Assembly (NCBI GenBank): GCA_003509845.1
Contig: DOMR01000220.1
Location: 1-12,211, forward strand
Reading direction: 5' to 3'
Origin: Chitinophagaceae bacterium
GTDB lineage: Bacteria > Bacteroidota > Bacteroidia > Chitinophagales > Chitinophagaceae
DNA length: 12,211 nucleotides
Numbering within the stretch: position 1 is the first letter of the stretch; the number at the start of each line of letters is the position of its first letter. Of the stretch, positions 1-7,330 are shown one piece after another. The position numbers and the translations under genes are program-made. Under the pieces are notes generated by a model. It did no database searches and was not told where the DNA came from. It saw nothing but the letters and a program-made list of their open reading frames with translations.

Positions 1-1683
1 CCAAGGAATCCTACCCTTCCAATAGCTACTGAAAATTTAAAAAACCCAATTGATCTTTGGACCAACCAATATTTTAGTGCAAATAAAATAATTTGGCCAA
101 AAGTGGTGGATGATAACACTTTTTTAAGACGTATATCATTGGATCTGGTTGGCTTAGTTCCTAGTGCAGAAGAATTAGAAAAGTTCGCAAAGGATAATAG
201 AAAGAATAAAAGGGAAATTTGGATTAGAAAATTACTTAATCAAAAGGATGATTACAGTTTACATTGGTTAAGTTTCTGGAATGACGCATTAAGAAATGAT
301 TATACAGGGACTGGCTACATTACTGGCGGTCGTCGCAATATCACTTATTGGTTATTTAATGCGATAAAATCGAATAAATCGTATGACCAATTTGTAAAAG
401 AATTATTAAACCCAACAGACGAATCAAATGGATTTATTGAGGGAATTAAATGGCGTGGCGTAGTGAATGCAAGCCAACGTACTGAAATGCAAGCGGCTCA
501 AAATGTATCTCAAGTGTTTTTAGGACTTAATTTAAAATGTGCTTCCTGCCATAATAGTTTTATAAGTGATTGGAAATTGACAGATGCTTATGCATTTGCA
601 AATATTTTCGCTGACACCTCACTTGAAATTAATAGATGCGATAAACCTACAGGCAAATTTACTGGCGCACGTATGCTTTGGAAAGAACTAGGCGCTATTG
701 ACAGTAGTGCAAAAAGAGAAGAAAAATTAGCACAATTAGCCACCAATATGGTACAAGCTTCCAATGGAAGATTTTATCGCACCATTGTCAACAGAATTTG
801 GGCGCAATTAATGGGTCGTGGATTAATTGAACCGTTGGATGTGATGGACAATGAAGCATGGAGTCAGGATTTATTGGATTGGATGGCATTTGATTTTCAA
901 AAAAATAAATCTGACATAAAAGAATTACTGTTTTTAATTACTTCTTCAAACACCTACCAACTTCCTTCGGTAAGTTTTAATGATGCAAGTAAAATAATAT
1001 CCCCGCAATATGTTTTCAAAGGCCGATTACGCAAGCGCATGTCAGCAGAACAATTTGCAGATGCGGCAAGCACTATCATTACACCCATTTTTTACGACTC
1101 CATGTCCATTACCTATGTAGATAAAAAAGCGGTACTCGAAGAAATAAAAAAACAAAAAGAAAGGCAGGAGAAAAAGAAAGCGGAGGATAAGAAGAAAAAG
1201 AAGGACAAGAACAAAGACAAAGAGAATATAGATCGAGAGAAAAAAGAAAAGGAGAAGAAAGAGAAAGAGAAAAAGGAGCGAAAAATGATGACACCAAAAA
1301 AATTACCTCCAATTATTGGCGCAGCATTTGTGCGCGCTTCATTGGTGAACAATAATCCATTCTTAATATCGCTAGGAAGACCCACTCGTGAAACAGTCAG
1401 TACCATTAGAGAATCGCAATCAAATTTATTGCAAGCATTGGAATTAACCAATGGAGATCGATTCAACTCCATGATCCAAAGAGGAGCTATTATTTGGAAA
1501 AACAAATATATTAGTGGAGATGTAATCATTAAGGAAATATATCAACAAGCTTTAGGTAGAGCTGCAACAAAATCTGAATATACGATAGCAAAAAAATTAT
1601 TAGGGGAAACCCCGACTCCTGATGCCATTGAAGATTTGTTTTGGATAATTTTATTATTGCCGGAATTTCAAATTATTTATTAA
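1..1683 (+). CDS. DUF1549/DUF1553 (PSCyt2-PSD1) protein, 5'-truncated by the window edge
   Basis: The frame is open from base 1, so the true start lies upstream and about 560 residues are visible; the GTG at 103 is internal. Residue numbers here count from that GTG. The segment FLRRISLDLVGLVPSAEEL (7-25) is the hallmark opening of DUF1549. CASCH at 146-150 is a CxxCH c-type-haem-like motif at the place where this family carries one. VNRIWAQLMGRGLIEP (229-244) opens DUF1553, and LRKRMSAEQFADA, LGRPTRET, QALELTNG and LLPEFQ continue it to the C-terminus. Between these blocks, residues 341-400 form a Lys/Glu-rich insert of low complexity. In Planctomycetes and Bacteroidota such proteins are exported and usually sit beside a DUF1501 gene, as here (23-base gap). 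No enzymatic activity is established for the family to my knowledge. Haem attachment is inferred from the motif only. The family call is confident; the function is unknown. Confidence 0.93.
   Translation, partial: PRNPTLPIATENLKNPIDLWTNQYFSANKIIWPKVVDDNTFLRRISLDLVGLVPSAEELEKFAKDNRKNKREIWIRKLLNQKDDYSLHWLSFWNDALRNDYTGTGYITGGRRNITYWLFNAIKSNKSYDQFVKELLNPTDESNGFIEGIKWRGVVNASQRTEMQAAQNVSQVFLGLNLKCASCHNSFISDWKLTDAYAFANIFADTSLEINRCDKPTGKFTGARMLWKELGAIDSSAKREEKLAQLATNMVQASNGRFYRTIVNRIWAQLMGRGLIEPLDVMDNEAWSQDLLDWMAFDFQKNKSDIKELLFLITSSNTYQLPSVSFNDASKIISPQYVFKGRLRKRMSAEQFADAASTIITPIFYDSMSITYVDKKAVLEEIKKQKERQEKKKAEDKKKKKDKNKDKENIDREKKEKEKKEKEKKERKMMTPKKLPPIIGAAFVRASLVNNNPFLISLGRPTRETVSTIRESQSNLLQALELTNGDRFNSMIQRGAIIWKNKYISGDVIIKEIYQQALGRAATKSEYTIAKKLLGETPTPDAIEDLFWIILLLPEFQIIY
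1123..1302 (+). other. Lys/Glu-rich low-complexity insert within the DUF1553 protein (polypurine tract)
   Basis: Residues about 341-400 of the DUF1553 protein are almost entirely K, E, D, R and Q, with repeats of the type KEKEKKEKEKKERK. The coding strand is correspondingly a long, nearly pure purine stretch. AAA and AAG codons are mixed, whereas the rest of the gene favours AAA. Alternating E and K at i/i+4 spacing suggests a charged single alpha-helix or coiled coil; this is inference from composition. Conserved DUF1553 blocks resume on both sides, so it is an insertion and not a frameshift. Confidence 0.85.
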
Positions 1684-1706
1684 TTCATTTTAAGTAAATA
1701 TTAATT

Positions 1707-3131
1707 ATGTCAAGTCATTGGAATCGGAGAGAATTTTTAAAAAATAGCAGTACTGCTACCCTAGCAGCACTAGCTGCGGGTGCCCCATTAGCAGGTTTGT
1801 TAAGTGGCTGTAATTCATCAAAATTGACAGCAACAGCAGATACAGTCATTTTACTTTGGATGGCCGGAGGGATGGCACATACAGATACTTTTGATCCAAA
1901 AAGATATACCCCATTTACCAAAGGCATGATGGCGAATGATGTATTAAGCACTTTTAAGTCAGTGCCTACTGCATTAGATGATATCTATTTTTCAGAAGGG
2001 CTTGAATCGATTGGTAAAGTATTAAATAAAGGCACTGCCATTAGATCCTATGTTGCAGGCGATATGGGTCACATACTTCACTCTCGTCATCAATACCATT
2101 GGCATACCTGTTATAAGCCGCCACAATCAGTAGCTGCACCTCATATAGGTTCTTGGATTTCAAAACAATTAGGACCTGTCAATTCAGTGATTCCTGCATT
2201 TATTGATATTGGTCAACGATTTTCATTAGGAGAAGGAGAAGAACTAAAAGCATTTCATACCGCCGGATTCTTAGGGAATGAATATGGACCTTTTTTAATA
2301 CCTGATCCAAGTGAAGGTCTTGAAAGTGTGAAGCCTCCTGTTGGAATGGATATTAGCAGGTTTGAAAAAAGAAACCAACTTTATAATGAATTAATGAACC
2401 AAGGACCATTAGGTGAATTGGGCAGTGATTATCAAAAAGAATCCATGAAAAGATCCATGGAGCAAGCCTATATGCTTTTAAAGTCACCAGAAGCTACTGC
2501 TTTTGACCTAAGTAAAGAACCCAAAGAAAACTACGACATATATAACACAGGTAAATTTGGATTGGGCTGTTTAATGGCAAAACGTTTAACCCAAAAGGGA
2601 GCAAGATTTATTACGGTCACCACCGAATATGAACCATTTAAAAATTGGGATACCCATGATAATGGACATACTAGATTGGCTGATATGAAAAAACAAATTG
2701 ATGGTCCGATTGCGCAATTGATAAAAGATTTAGATCAATCAGGACATTTAGATCGAACACTTATTATACTAGCAAGTGAATTTAGCAGGGATATGATGGT
2801 CGAAGGGCGTCCAGATTTAAAAGTACAAGAACAAGTGAATCAACCTGATATCATTGATGACATTAAAAATTATGGAATGCACCGACATTTCACAGACGGC
2901 TGTTCCATGTTAATGTTTGGCGGCGGAATTAAAAAAGGATATGTATATGGCAAAACAGCCGATGAACGTCCTTGCAAAACCATTGAAAAGCCCATTCGGA
3001 TTGAGCAAATTCACCAAACCATTTACCGTGCATTAGGTATACCAGAAGACACCCATTATGTCATTGAAAAGAGACCGTTTTATACAACACCCGATGGTTT
3101 AGGTAGGGCGGAGATGGACTTGTTTGCTTAA
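1707..3131 (+). CDS. DUF1501 protein with Tat signal and lipobox-like cysteine
   Basis: This is a 474-residue protein of the DUF1501 family, related to the sulfatase/alkaline-phosphatase fold. The N-terminus has a twin-arginine signal (RREFLK, residues 7-12), an Ala-rich hydrophobic stretch, and LLSGC ending at Cys35, which resembles a lipobox. Export by Tat and lipidation are therefore likely. Family blocks are clear: LLWMAGGMAHTDTFDP (49-64), the region around H121-H133, NWDTHDNGH (313-321), the LASEFSRD block (355-362) and MLMFGGGIKKGYVYGKT (401-417). His and Asp residues in these blocks sit where the superfamily binds metal, but whether this member is catalytic is not known. The start ATG follows the upstream DUF1553 gene by 23 bases, so the two are probably one transcript and act together in the periplasm or on a membrane surface. 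The family assignment is firm; the substrate is unknown. Confidence 0.94.
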   Translation: MSSHWNRREFLKNSSTATLAALAAGAPLAGLLSGCNSSKLTATADTVILLWMAGGMAHTDTFDPKRYTPFTKGMMANDVLSTFKSVPTALDDIYFSEGLESIGKVLNKGTAIRSYVAGDMGHILHSRHQYHWHTCYKPPQSVAAPHIGSWISKQLGPVNSVIPAFIDIGQRFSLGEGEELKAFHTAGFLGNEYGPFLIPDPSEGLESVKPPVGMDISRFEKRNQLYNELMNQGPLGELGSDYQKESMKRSMEQAYMLLKSPEATAFDLSKEPKENYDIYNTGKFGLGCLMAKRLTQKGARFITVTTEYEPFKNWDTHDNGHTRLADMKKQIDGPIAQLIKDLDQSGHLDRTLIILASEFSRDMMVEGRPDLKVQEQVNQPDIIDDIKNYGMHRHFTDGCSMLMFGGGIKKGYVYGKTADERPCKTIEKPIRIEQIHQTIYRALGIPEDTHYVIEKRPFYTTPDGLGRAEMDLFA

Positions 3132-3133
3132 AC

Positions 3134-3180
3134 TTAGGCTAACATTCATGTTTTCTACTACAATCTACCCATGAACCTAA
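3134..3180. repeat. Imperfect inverted repeat downstream of the DUF1501 gene
   Basis: The left arm is TTAGG (3134-3138) plus TTCATG (3145-3150), separated by six unpaired bases. The right arm CATGAACCTAA (3170-3180) pairs with both parts. It begins three bases after the DUF1501 stop codon. The only homopolymer, a run of A on the plus strand, follows the right arm, so it does not look like a standard rho-independent terminator for the upstream genes. It could still act as an mRNA 3'-end structure. Confidence 0.4.
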
Positions 3181-3195
3181 AAAAGCATTGTTATG

Positions 3196-3209
3196 CGCCT
3201 GGATAGGCG
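3196..3209. repeat. Short GC-rich hairpin upstream of the helicase gene
   Basis: CGCCT (3196-3200) and AGGCG (3205-3209) form a perfect 5-bp stem with a GGAT loop, extendable by one G-T pair. It is the most GC-rich spot in this intergenic stretch. There is no U-tract behind it, so a terminator role is doubtful; it could be the end of the upstream transcript or chance. Confidence 0.3.
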
Positions 3210-3225
3210 TCAAATTTAAATAGTG

Positions 3226-3233
3226 TACCTTGC
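3226..3233 (+). promoter_or_regulatory. Weak -7-like element before the helicase gene
   Basis: TACCTTGC resembles the Bacteroidota -7 consensus TAnnTTTG but lacks one T. It lies eight bases before the ATG at 3242, so a transcript started from it would have almost no leader. I see no -33 element at the usual distance. This is offered only as a candidate. Confidence 0.25.
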
Positions 3234-3241
3234 AGTCCATT

Positions 3242-4504
3242 ATGAGTACAAATTTCAAGTCATTACATCTTATTGAGCCGCTATTAATGGCACTTTACGA
3301 GGAAGGATATACCACACCAACACCTATTCAAGCACAATCAATTCCGATTGTTTTAGCGGGCAAGGATTTATTAGGTTGCGCACAAACAGGTACCGGTAAA
3401 ACAGCTGCTTTTACTTTACCCATCATTCAATTATTATTACAAAATTCTAATGGAGAGAAACGAAAAAAAATAAGAAGTTTAATCGTAACCCCAACAAGAG
3501 AATTAGCCATACAAATTGCGGAGAGTTTCAATGCTTATGGTCGACATACCCCATTAAATTGTACGGTAATATTTGGAGGCGTTGCACAAGGTCCACAAGT
3601 AACTGCCCTTAGAAATGGCGTCGATGTAGTTATTGCAACACCAGGCAGATTATTGGATTTAATGAATCAAGGACATATTAGTTTAAGAGAGGTTGAAATA
3701 TTTGTATTAGATGAAGCTGATCGTATGTTGGATATGGGATTTGTCAATGATGTAAAAAAATTACTAGCGGTGCTTCCTAAAAAAAGACAATCCTTGTTTT
3801 TTTCAGCAACCATGCCAGCAGAAATTGTAAGCTTAGCAAGTACCATTTTATTTCATCCAGAAAAAGTAACAGTAACGCCCGTATCATCTACGGTAGAAAT
3901 TATTGATCAGTCCGTTTATTTTGTAGATAAGAATAACAAAAATGCATTATTGATTGATGTATTAAAAAATCCTGCAATTAAAACAGCACTGGTATTTACA
4001 AGAACAAAACATGGCGCTGATAAAGTAGTGAACTTACTTTTAAAATATAATATAAAAGCAGAAGCCATACACGGTAATAAATCTCAAAATGCAAGACAAA
4101 GAGCCTTAAGTAATTTTAAGGACCAAAGCACACGTGTATTAGTGGCTACAGATATTGCAGCAAGAGGCATTGACGTGGATAATTTAGAATTTGTAGTCAA
4201 TTTTGAAATACCCAATATTGCAGAAACTTATGTTCACCGAATTGGTAGAACTGGTCGCGCAGGTGCGAATGGAACAGCCATATCCTTTTGCGATGCGGAA
4301 GAAAAAGCATTCTTAAAGGATATTGAAAAATTAATTGCAAAAACGATTCCTGTGATTGACAATCACCCCTACCCTTTGATGAATCACAATCCCGTTAAAA
4401 CGGTGCAACAACAGGGTCGTGGAAATTCTGGTCATGCAAGGTCAAATGCGCGCGGAAACGCACAACAAAAAAATAGATTTAGCAGATCGAAGCCGCGCTA
4501 TTAA
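3242..4504 (+). CDS. DEAD-box ATP-dependent RNA helicase, RhlE-like
   Basis: A 420-residue superfamily 2 RNA helicase that unwinds or remodels RNA with ATP, probably in ribosome assembly, RNA decay or cold adaptation. The motifs appear in order: Q motif TPTPIQ (25-30), Walker A AQTGTGKT (47-54), PTRELA (84-89), GG (112-113), TPGR (133-136), DEAD (157-160), SAT (188-190), ARGIDV (307-312) and HRIGRTGR (332-339). After the core comes a short basic tail rich in Gly, Asn, Gln and Arg (about 385-420), typical of RhlE-type enzymes as an RNA-binding extension. A TTG at 3230 would add four residues, but ATG 3242 gives the usual MSTNFKSL-type N-terminus and is preferred. The gene stands alone, between the DUF1501 gene and a convergent outer-membrane gene. 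The family call is certain; which paralogue it is cannot be decided from sequence alone. Confidence 0.96.
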   Translation: MSTNFKSLHLIEPLLMALYEEGYTTPTPIQAQSIPIVLAGKDLLGCAQTGTGKTAAFTLPIIQLLLQNSNGEKRKKIRSLIVTPTRELAIQIAESFNAYGRHTPLNCTVIFGGVAQGPQVTALRNGVDVVIATPGRLLDLMNQGHISLREVEIFVLDEADRMLDMGFVNDVKKLLAVLPKKRQSLFFSATMPAEIVSLASTILFHPEKVTVTPVSSTVEIIDQSVYFVDKNNKNALLIDVLKNPAIKTALVFTRTKHGADKVVNLLLKYNIKAEAIHGNKSQNARQRALSNFKDQSTRVLVATDIAARGIDVDNLEFVVNFEIPNIAETYVHRIGRTGRAGANGTAISFCDAEEKAFLKDIEKLIAKTIPVIDNHPYPLMNHNPVKTVQQQGRGNSGHARSNARGNAQQKNRFSRSKPRY

Positions 4505-5107
4505 TTAAAATAAATTTAGTCCAACACCCAATTGCCATTGTCTTGTTTTCCAAGTGGATTGGTCTTTTAAATTATTAAGCAATTGCGTGGATGATCCGAT
4601 ATTATTCATCCCAATAACGTATCTGCCATAAAGGAAGAATCCGCCTAAATTTAATTTAGCCCCACCCACCATTGAAAACTCACCTGATGAAAAAGCAACA
4701 CGGGCATTTTCTACCCCATCTTTACTTTGATCTAACAGTATACCATATTGCGGCCCCGCTTGTATTAAAAAACTTTTAACCACATTGTATTGTAATAAAA
4801 TAGGTATAGTGAAATAATTTAAATGATAGGTTTCAGGCTTAAAACTTGGATTGATGAGTAATTCGGCTTGCGTAGGACTGGCTTCCAATTTTGTTTGTGA
4901 TAACAAAACCTCCGGTGCAATACTAAACCCTTTGGATAGGCCAATTTGCATGGTAGCACCTACATGATAAGAGGCAGAATTATGATCGACAGCAACATTA
5001 TCTACTTTAGAAAAATTTTGCCCTACTTTCAAACCCAATCCAAATTTTTGCTGTGCATTTAATTGAATAGCAAAAAAGAAAAACAAAAGGATAAAAATAT
5101 TTTTCAT
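4505..5107 (-). CDS. PorT-like outer-membrane beta-barrel protein
   Basis: This 200-residue protein has a clear Sec signal peptide: a Lys-Asn start, a Phe/Leu-rich core and an LNAQQ cleavage region near residue 18-20. The mature part alternates hydrophobic and polar residues and has many Gly and aromatic positions: FGLGLKVGQNFSKV (22-35), YHVGATMQIGLSKGFSIAPEVLLSQ in the 47-71 region, NYFTIPILLQYNV (97-109), FLIQAGPQYGILL (113-125), and a C-terminal strand ending in Phe. This matches the small porin-family barrels (OMP_b-brl_2 / PorT-like) common in Bacteroidota. No specific ligand or partner can be read from the sequence. It is convergent with the helicase gene, the stop codons touch, and it is transcribed apart from the phosphoesterase upstream by a 72-base gap. 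The barrel call is good; the role is unknown. Confidence 0.85.
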   Translation of the reverse strand: MKNIFILLFFFFAIQLNAQQKFGLGLKVGQNFSKVDNVAVDHNSASYHVGATMQIGLSKGFSIAPEVLLSQTKLEASPTQAELLINPSFKPETYHLNYFTIPILLQYNVVKSFLIQAGPQYGILLDQSKDGVENARVAFSSGEFSMVGGAKLNLGGFFLYGRYVIGMNNIGSSTQLLNNLKDQSTWKTRQWQLGVGLNLF

Positions 5108-5111
5108 AAAA

Positions 5112-5126
5112 AATTATTTGATAATT
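5112..5126. repeat. Small AT-rich inverted repeat just upstream of the barrel gene
   Basis: AATTAT (5112-5117) and ATAATT (5121-5126) are perfect complements around TTG, four bases upstream of the start codon of the minus-strand barrel gene. A second small palindrome, ACAATGATTGT, lies at 5149-5159. Such short AT-rich palindromes are expected often by chance in this base composition, so a regulatory role is only possible. Confidence 0.25.
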
Positions 5127-5179
5127 ACTGAATGTTCAAAATTTAGTAACAATGATTGTATGCTAAACATATTACAAAA

Positions 5180-6415
5180 TTACACCAATTCTATCAAAGT
5201 AATTTCAGGCATGATACCCACACGACCAGGATAACCTAAAAATCCAAATCCCCTATTGACATATAATTGCTGTTGTTCCGCTTGATATAACCCCGCCCAT
5301 TGTTTATACACCCATTGCACAGGGCTCCATTTAAAATAGGGGTTTTCCAAACCAAATTGCATCCCATGCGTATGACCTGATAATGTTAAATTTATTTGTG
5401 GATATTTTGGAATCACTTCTGCTTCCCAATGGCTTGGATCATGACTCATTAAAATAATAGGCAAATCAGGATGCACGCCTTGCATCGCCAATTCCATTTT
5501 GCCATATTTAGGAAATCTTGCTTTTGCACCCCAATTTTCAATACCCACTAATTGCAAAATAGCCCCATCCTTTTCAATTTTAACATTTTCATTCATCAAT
5601 AAGCGCCAACCCATATTAGCATGTACTTTTTTTAGGGCTTCCAAATTTTGTATTTTAGCTTCTTGACTATCCCATTTTACATAATCCCCATAATCATGAT
5701 TTCCCAAGGTGCTAAAAACACCAAATGGCGCATTAATTTCACTAAAAACAGGCGACCAAGGTTCCATTTCATTGGCGCGATCATTCACCAAGTCACCCGT
5801 AAATAATACAAGGTCAGGCTGTTGATTTTGAATCATTTGCACCCCCTTTTTTACCGATGCTAGTTCCTTTAAACTGCCACTATGAATATCACTGATATGA
5901 ATAATTTTAAACCCTTTCAATGCGATGGGCAAATTAGGAATCACTACCTTTTTTTTAATCAACTTATAATTGTACTTATTCCCAAATCCATAAAGCAAGG
6001 AAAAAAATAAAGTAGATGACAACCCTACACCCAGCCAACTTAAAAATGTGGATCGGGGAATGCCATTCTCCGTGTTCATAAATTTAGCACCAGTGGCTGA
6101 CGAAATTTGTCCAATGGTCCAAAATGCCCCCCTGCGCAAATCATCTACTACAAAAAATGTAACCATGAAAAACTGCGTCAATACCCAACCCACCCCGATT
6201 GAAAAAAAATATTGCTTGAAATAAGGATTGGTGATATAAGGGAAAAGCAGAAAGGACCCAAAACTAAGCGAGCACAAAGCCCAATATATTATACCCGCAG
6301 TTGTTTTGGCCGTCATCGAAAATCCCTGGAAAACGGTCCTCAAAACAAAAAAAATATAGAAATCAACCAGAATCAATACAGATAAAAGAACAAAAATAAA
6401 AACAGGATTCCTCAT
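5180..6415 (-). CDS. Membrane-anchored calcineurin-like metallophosphoesterase (YkuE-like)
   Basis: A 411-residue protein with a membrane part followed by a calcineurin-like phosphoesterase domain. Hydrophobic segments lie near residues 5-25, 38-60, 68-90 and 124-145. The catalytic domain begins about residue 170, and its dinuclear-metal motifs are all present: DIH (176-178), GDLVND (207-212), GNHD (238-241), MSH (323-325) and GHTHG (347-351). The ending, NRGFGFLGYPGRVGIMPEITLI, is typical of this YkuE/LpxG-like branch. Members act on phosphoesters, in some cases UDP-diacylglucosamine or other lipid-linked substrates; the substrate here is not determinable. Charge distribution does not settle whether the domain faces the cytoplasm or periplasm. 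It is divergent from parA across a 112-base region. The domain call is firm; the substrate is unknown. Confidence 0.92.
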   Translation of the reverse strand: MRNPVFIFVLLSVLILVDFYIFFVLRTVFQGFSMTAKTTAGIIYWALCSLSFGSFLLFPYITNPYFKQYFFSIGVGWVLTQFFMVTFFVVDDLRRGAFWTIGQISSATGAKFMNTENGIPRSTFLSWLGVGLSSTLFFSLLYGFGNKYNYKLIKKKVVIPNLPIALKGFKIIHISDIHSGSLKELASVKKGVQMIQNQQPDLVLFTGDLVNDRANEMEPWSPVFSEINAPFGVFSTLGNHDYGDYVKWDSQEAKIQNLEALKKVHANMGWRLLMNENVKIEKDGAILQLVGIENWGAKARFPKYGKMELAMQGVHPDLPIILMSHDPSHWEAEVIPKYPQINLTLSGHTHGMQFGLENPYFKWSPVQWVYKQWAGLYQAEQQQLYVNRGFGFLGYPGRVGIMPEITLIELV

Positions 6416-6451
6416 AGAATAAATTAATGGGTAAAATTAGGCCATAATGCC

Positions 6452-6491
6452 CCATTTATAACATATTTAATCCCAAAAAGTTACCATTTAT
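6452..6491. repeat. Direct repeat CCATTTAT in the parA/phosphoesterase divergent region
   Basis: CCATTTAT occurs at 6452-6459 and 6484-6491, 32 bases apart (about three helical turns), directly upstream of the candidate parA -7 element. It could be a pair of operator half-sites on one DNA face, for example for autorepression. With eight AT-rich bases, chance is also a reasonable explanation. Confidence 0.25.
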
Positions 6492-6495
6492 GCCT

Positions 6496-6503
6496 TATTT
6501 TTG
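6496..6503 (+). promoter_or_regulatory. Candidate -7 element for the parA operon
   Basis: TATTTTTG is an exact match to the Bacteroidota -7 consensus TAnnTTTG. It is 24 bases before the parA ATG at 6528, leaving a short leader. The TTG at 6501 that would extend the frame lies within this element, which supports ATG 6528 as the start. No convincing -33 TTTG is seen. Confidence 0.5.
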
Positions 6504-6512
6504 ATTGAAATT

Positions 6513-6518
6513 AAGGAT
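6513..6518 (+). promoter_or_regulatory. Ribosome binding site deciding the parA start
   Basis: AAGGAT lies nine bases before ATG 6528, a suitable Shine-Dalgarno distance. It selects this start over the in-frame TTG at 6501. Confidence 0.5.
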
Positions 6519-6527
6519 AACTATTAT

Positions 6528-7328
6528 ATGGCTCGAATCATTGGAATTGCGAATCAAAAAGGAGGGGTGGGTAAAACAACCTCGGCCATTAACATTGCAG
6601 CTAGCTTAGCAGTTTTAGAATACAGAACGCTGCTAATTGATGCTGACCCACAAGCGAATAGCACTACAGGGGTAGGCTTTGATTTGCATAATATTACGAC
6701 CAGCTTATATGATGGCATGATTAATAATACACCTCTTAAGGATATTGTATTAAAAACTGAAATACCACATTTGGATTTAATACCATCGCATATTGATTTA
6801 GTGGGTGCTGAAATTGAATTAGTCAACTTACCGAACAGAGAAAATGTTTTAAAAGGTTTGATCAATGAAATTAATGACCAATATGATTTTATTATCATTG
6901 ATTGTTTACCCTCCTTGGGGTTAATTACAGTAAATGCGTTAGTCGCATCGGATAGTGTGATTGTTCCTGTACAATGCGAATTTTTTGCATTAGAAGGATT
7001 AGGGAAACTTTTAAATACCATCAAAATTGTTCAAAGCAGATTAAATCCTGAATTGCAAATTGAAGGTATTTTAATGACCATGTATGATGGACGTTTAAGA
7101 TTAAGTAACCAAGTAGTCAGCGAAGTTCGTAAGCATTTTGACGAAATGGTATTCTCAACCATCATTCATCGCAATACAAGATTAAGCGAGGCCCCAAGCG
7201 TAGGCAAACCTGTTATTCTATATGATGCTGAAAGTAAAGGCACTGTAAATTATTTAAACCTAGCCAAGGAAATTTTACAAAAAAATGGCATGACCAATAT
7301 GAGTAATGCCGAGCGTATAATTGATTAA
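6528..7328 (+). CDS. parA: Chromosome-partitioning ATPase ParA/Soj
   Basis: A 266-residue ParA-type ATPase that binds DNA non-specifically as an ATP dimer and, with ParB, moves the replication origin. The deviant Walker A KGGVGKTT (11-18) includes the signature Lys11. DADPQANST (38-46) is the A' motif, and IIIDCLPSLGLIT (122-134) is Walker B with Leu where Pro is more usual. The C-terminal blocks are also typical: ILMTMYDGR (181-189) and RNTRLSEAPSVGKP (215-228). Length and the lack of an N-terminal HTH extension fit the chromosomal Soj class and not plasmid type Ia ParA. ATG 6528 is chosen because the protein then starts MARIIGIANQKGG as in relatives and has a ribosome site. parB begins two bases after the stop, so the two are translationally close. 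High confidence. Confidence 0.96.
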   Translation: MARIIGIANQKGGVGKTTSAINIAASLAVLEYRTLLIDADPQANSTTGVGFDLHNITTSLYDGMINNTPLKDIVLKTEIPHLDLIPSHIDLVGAEIELVNLPNRENVLKGLINEINDQYDFIIIDCLPSLGLITVNALVASDSVIVPVQCEFFALEGLGKLLNTIKIVQSRLNPELQIEGILMTMYDGRLRLSNQVVSEVRKHFDEMVFSTIIHRNTRLSEAPSVGKPVILYDAESKGTVNYLNLAKEILQKNGMTNMSNAERIID

Positions 7329-7330
7329 TT

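Noticed and set aside
1113..1529. Long minus-strand open frames opposite the DUF1553 gene (1113-1529 and 1109-1312)
   Set aside because: They mirror the polypurine Lys/Glu tract, giving Phe/Ser-rich nonsense protein with no family features; the plus-strand frame is clearly the gene.
3134..3180. Inverted repeat as a rho-independent terminator
   Set aside because: The stem is interrupted by six bases and is followed by A rather than T on the plus strand.
4131..4138. ACACGTGT as a possible parS core
   Set aside because: It lies inside the helicase coding region, and the flanks lack the TGTTTC/GAAACA arms of parS, so it looks like ordinary codons.
6501..6527. TTG start extending ParA by nine residues
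   Set aside because: It lies within the candidate -7 element, and the family normally starts just before the IIGIANQKGG segment.
6554..7024. Minus-strand open frame of 156 codons opposite parA
   Set aside because: It lies wholly within the conserved parA coding region, and its translation shows no recognisable motifs.
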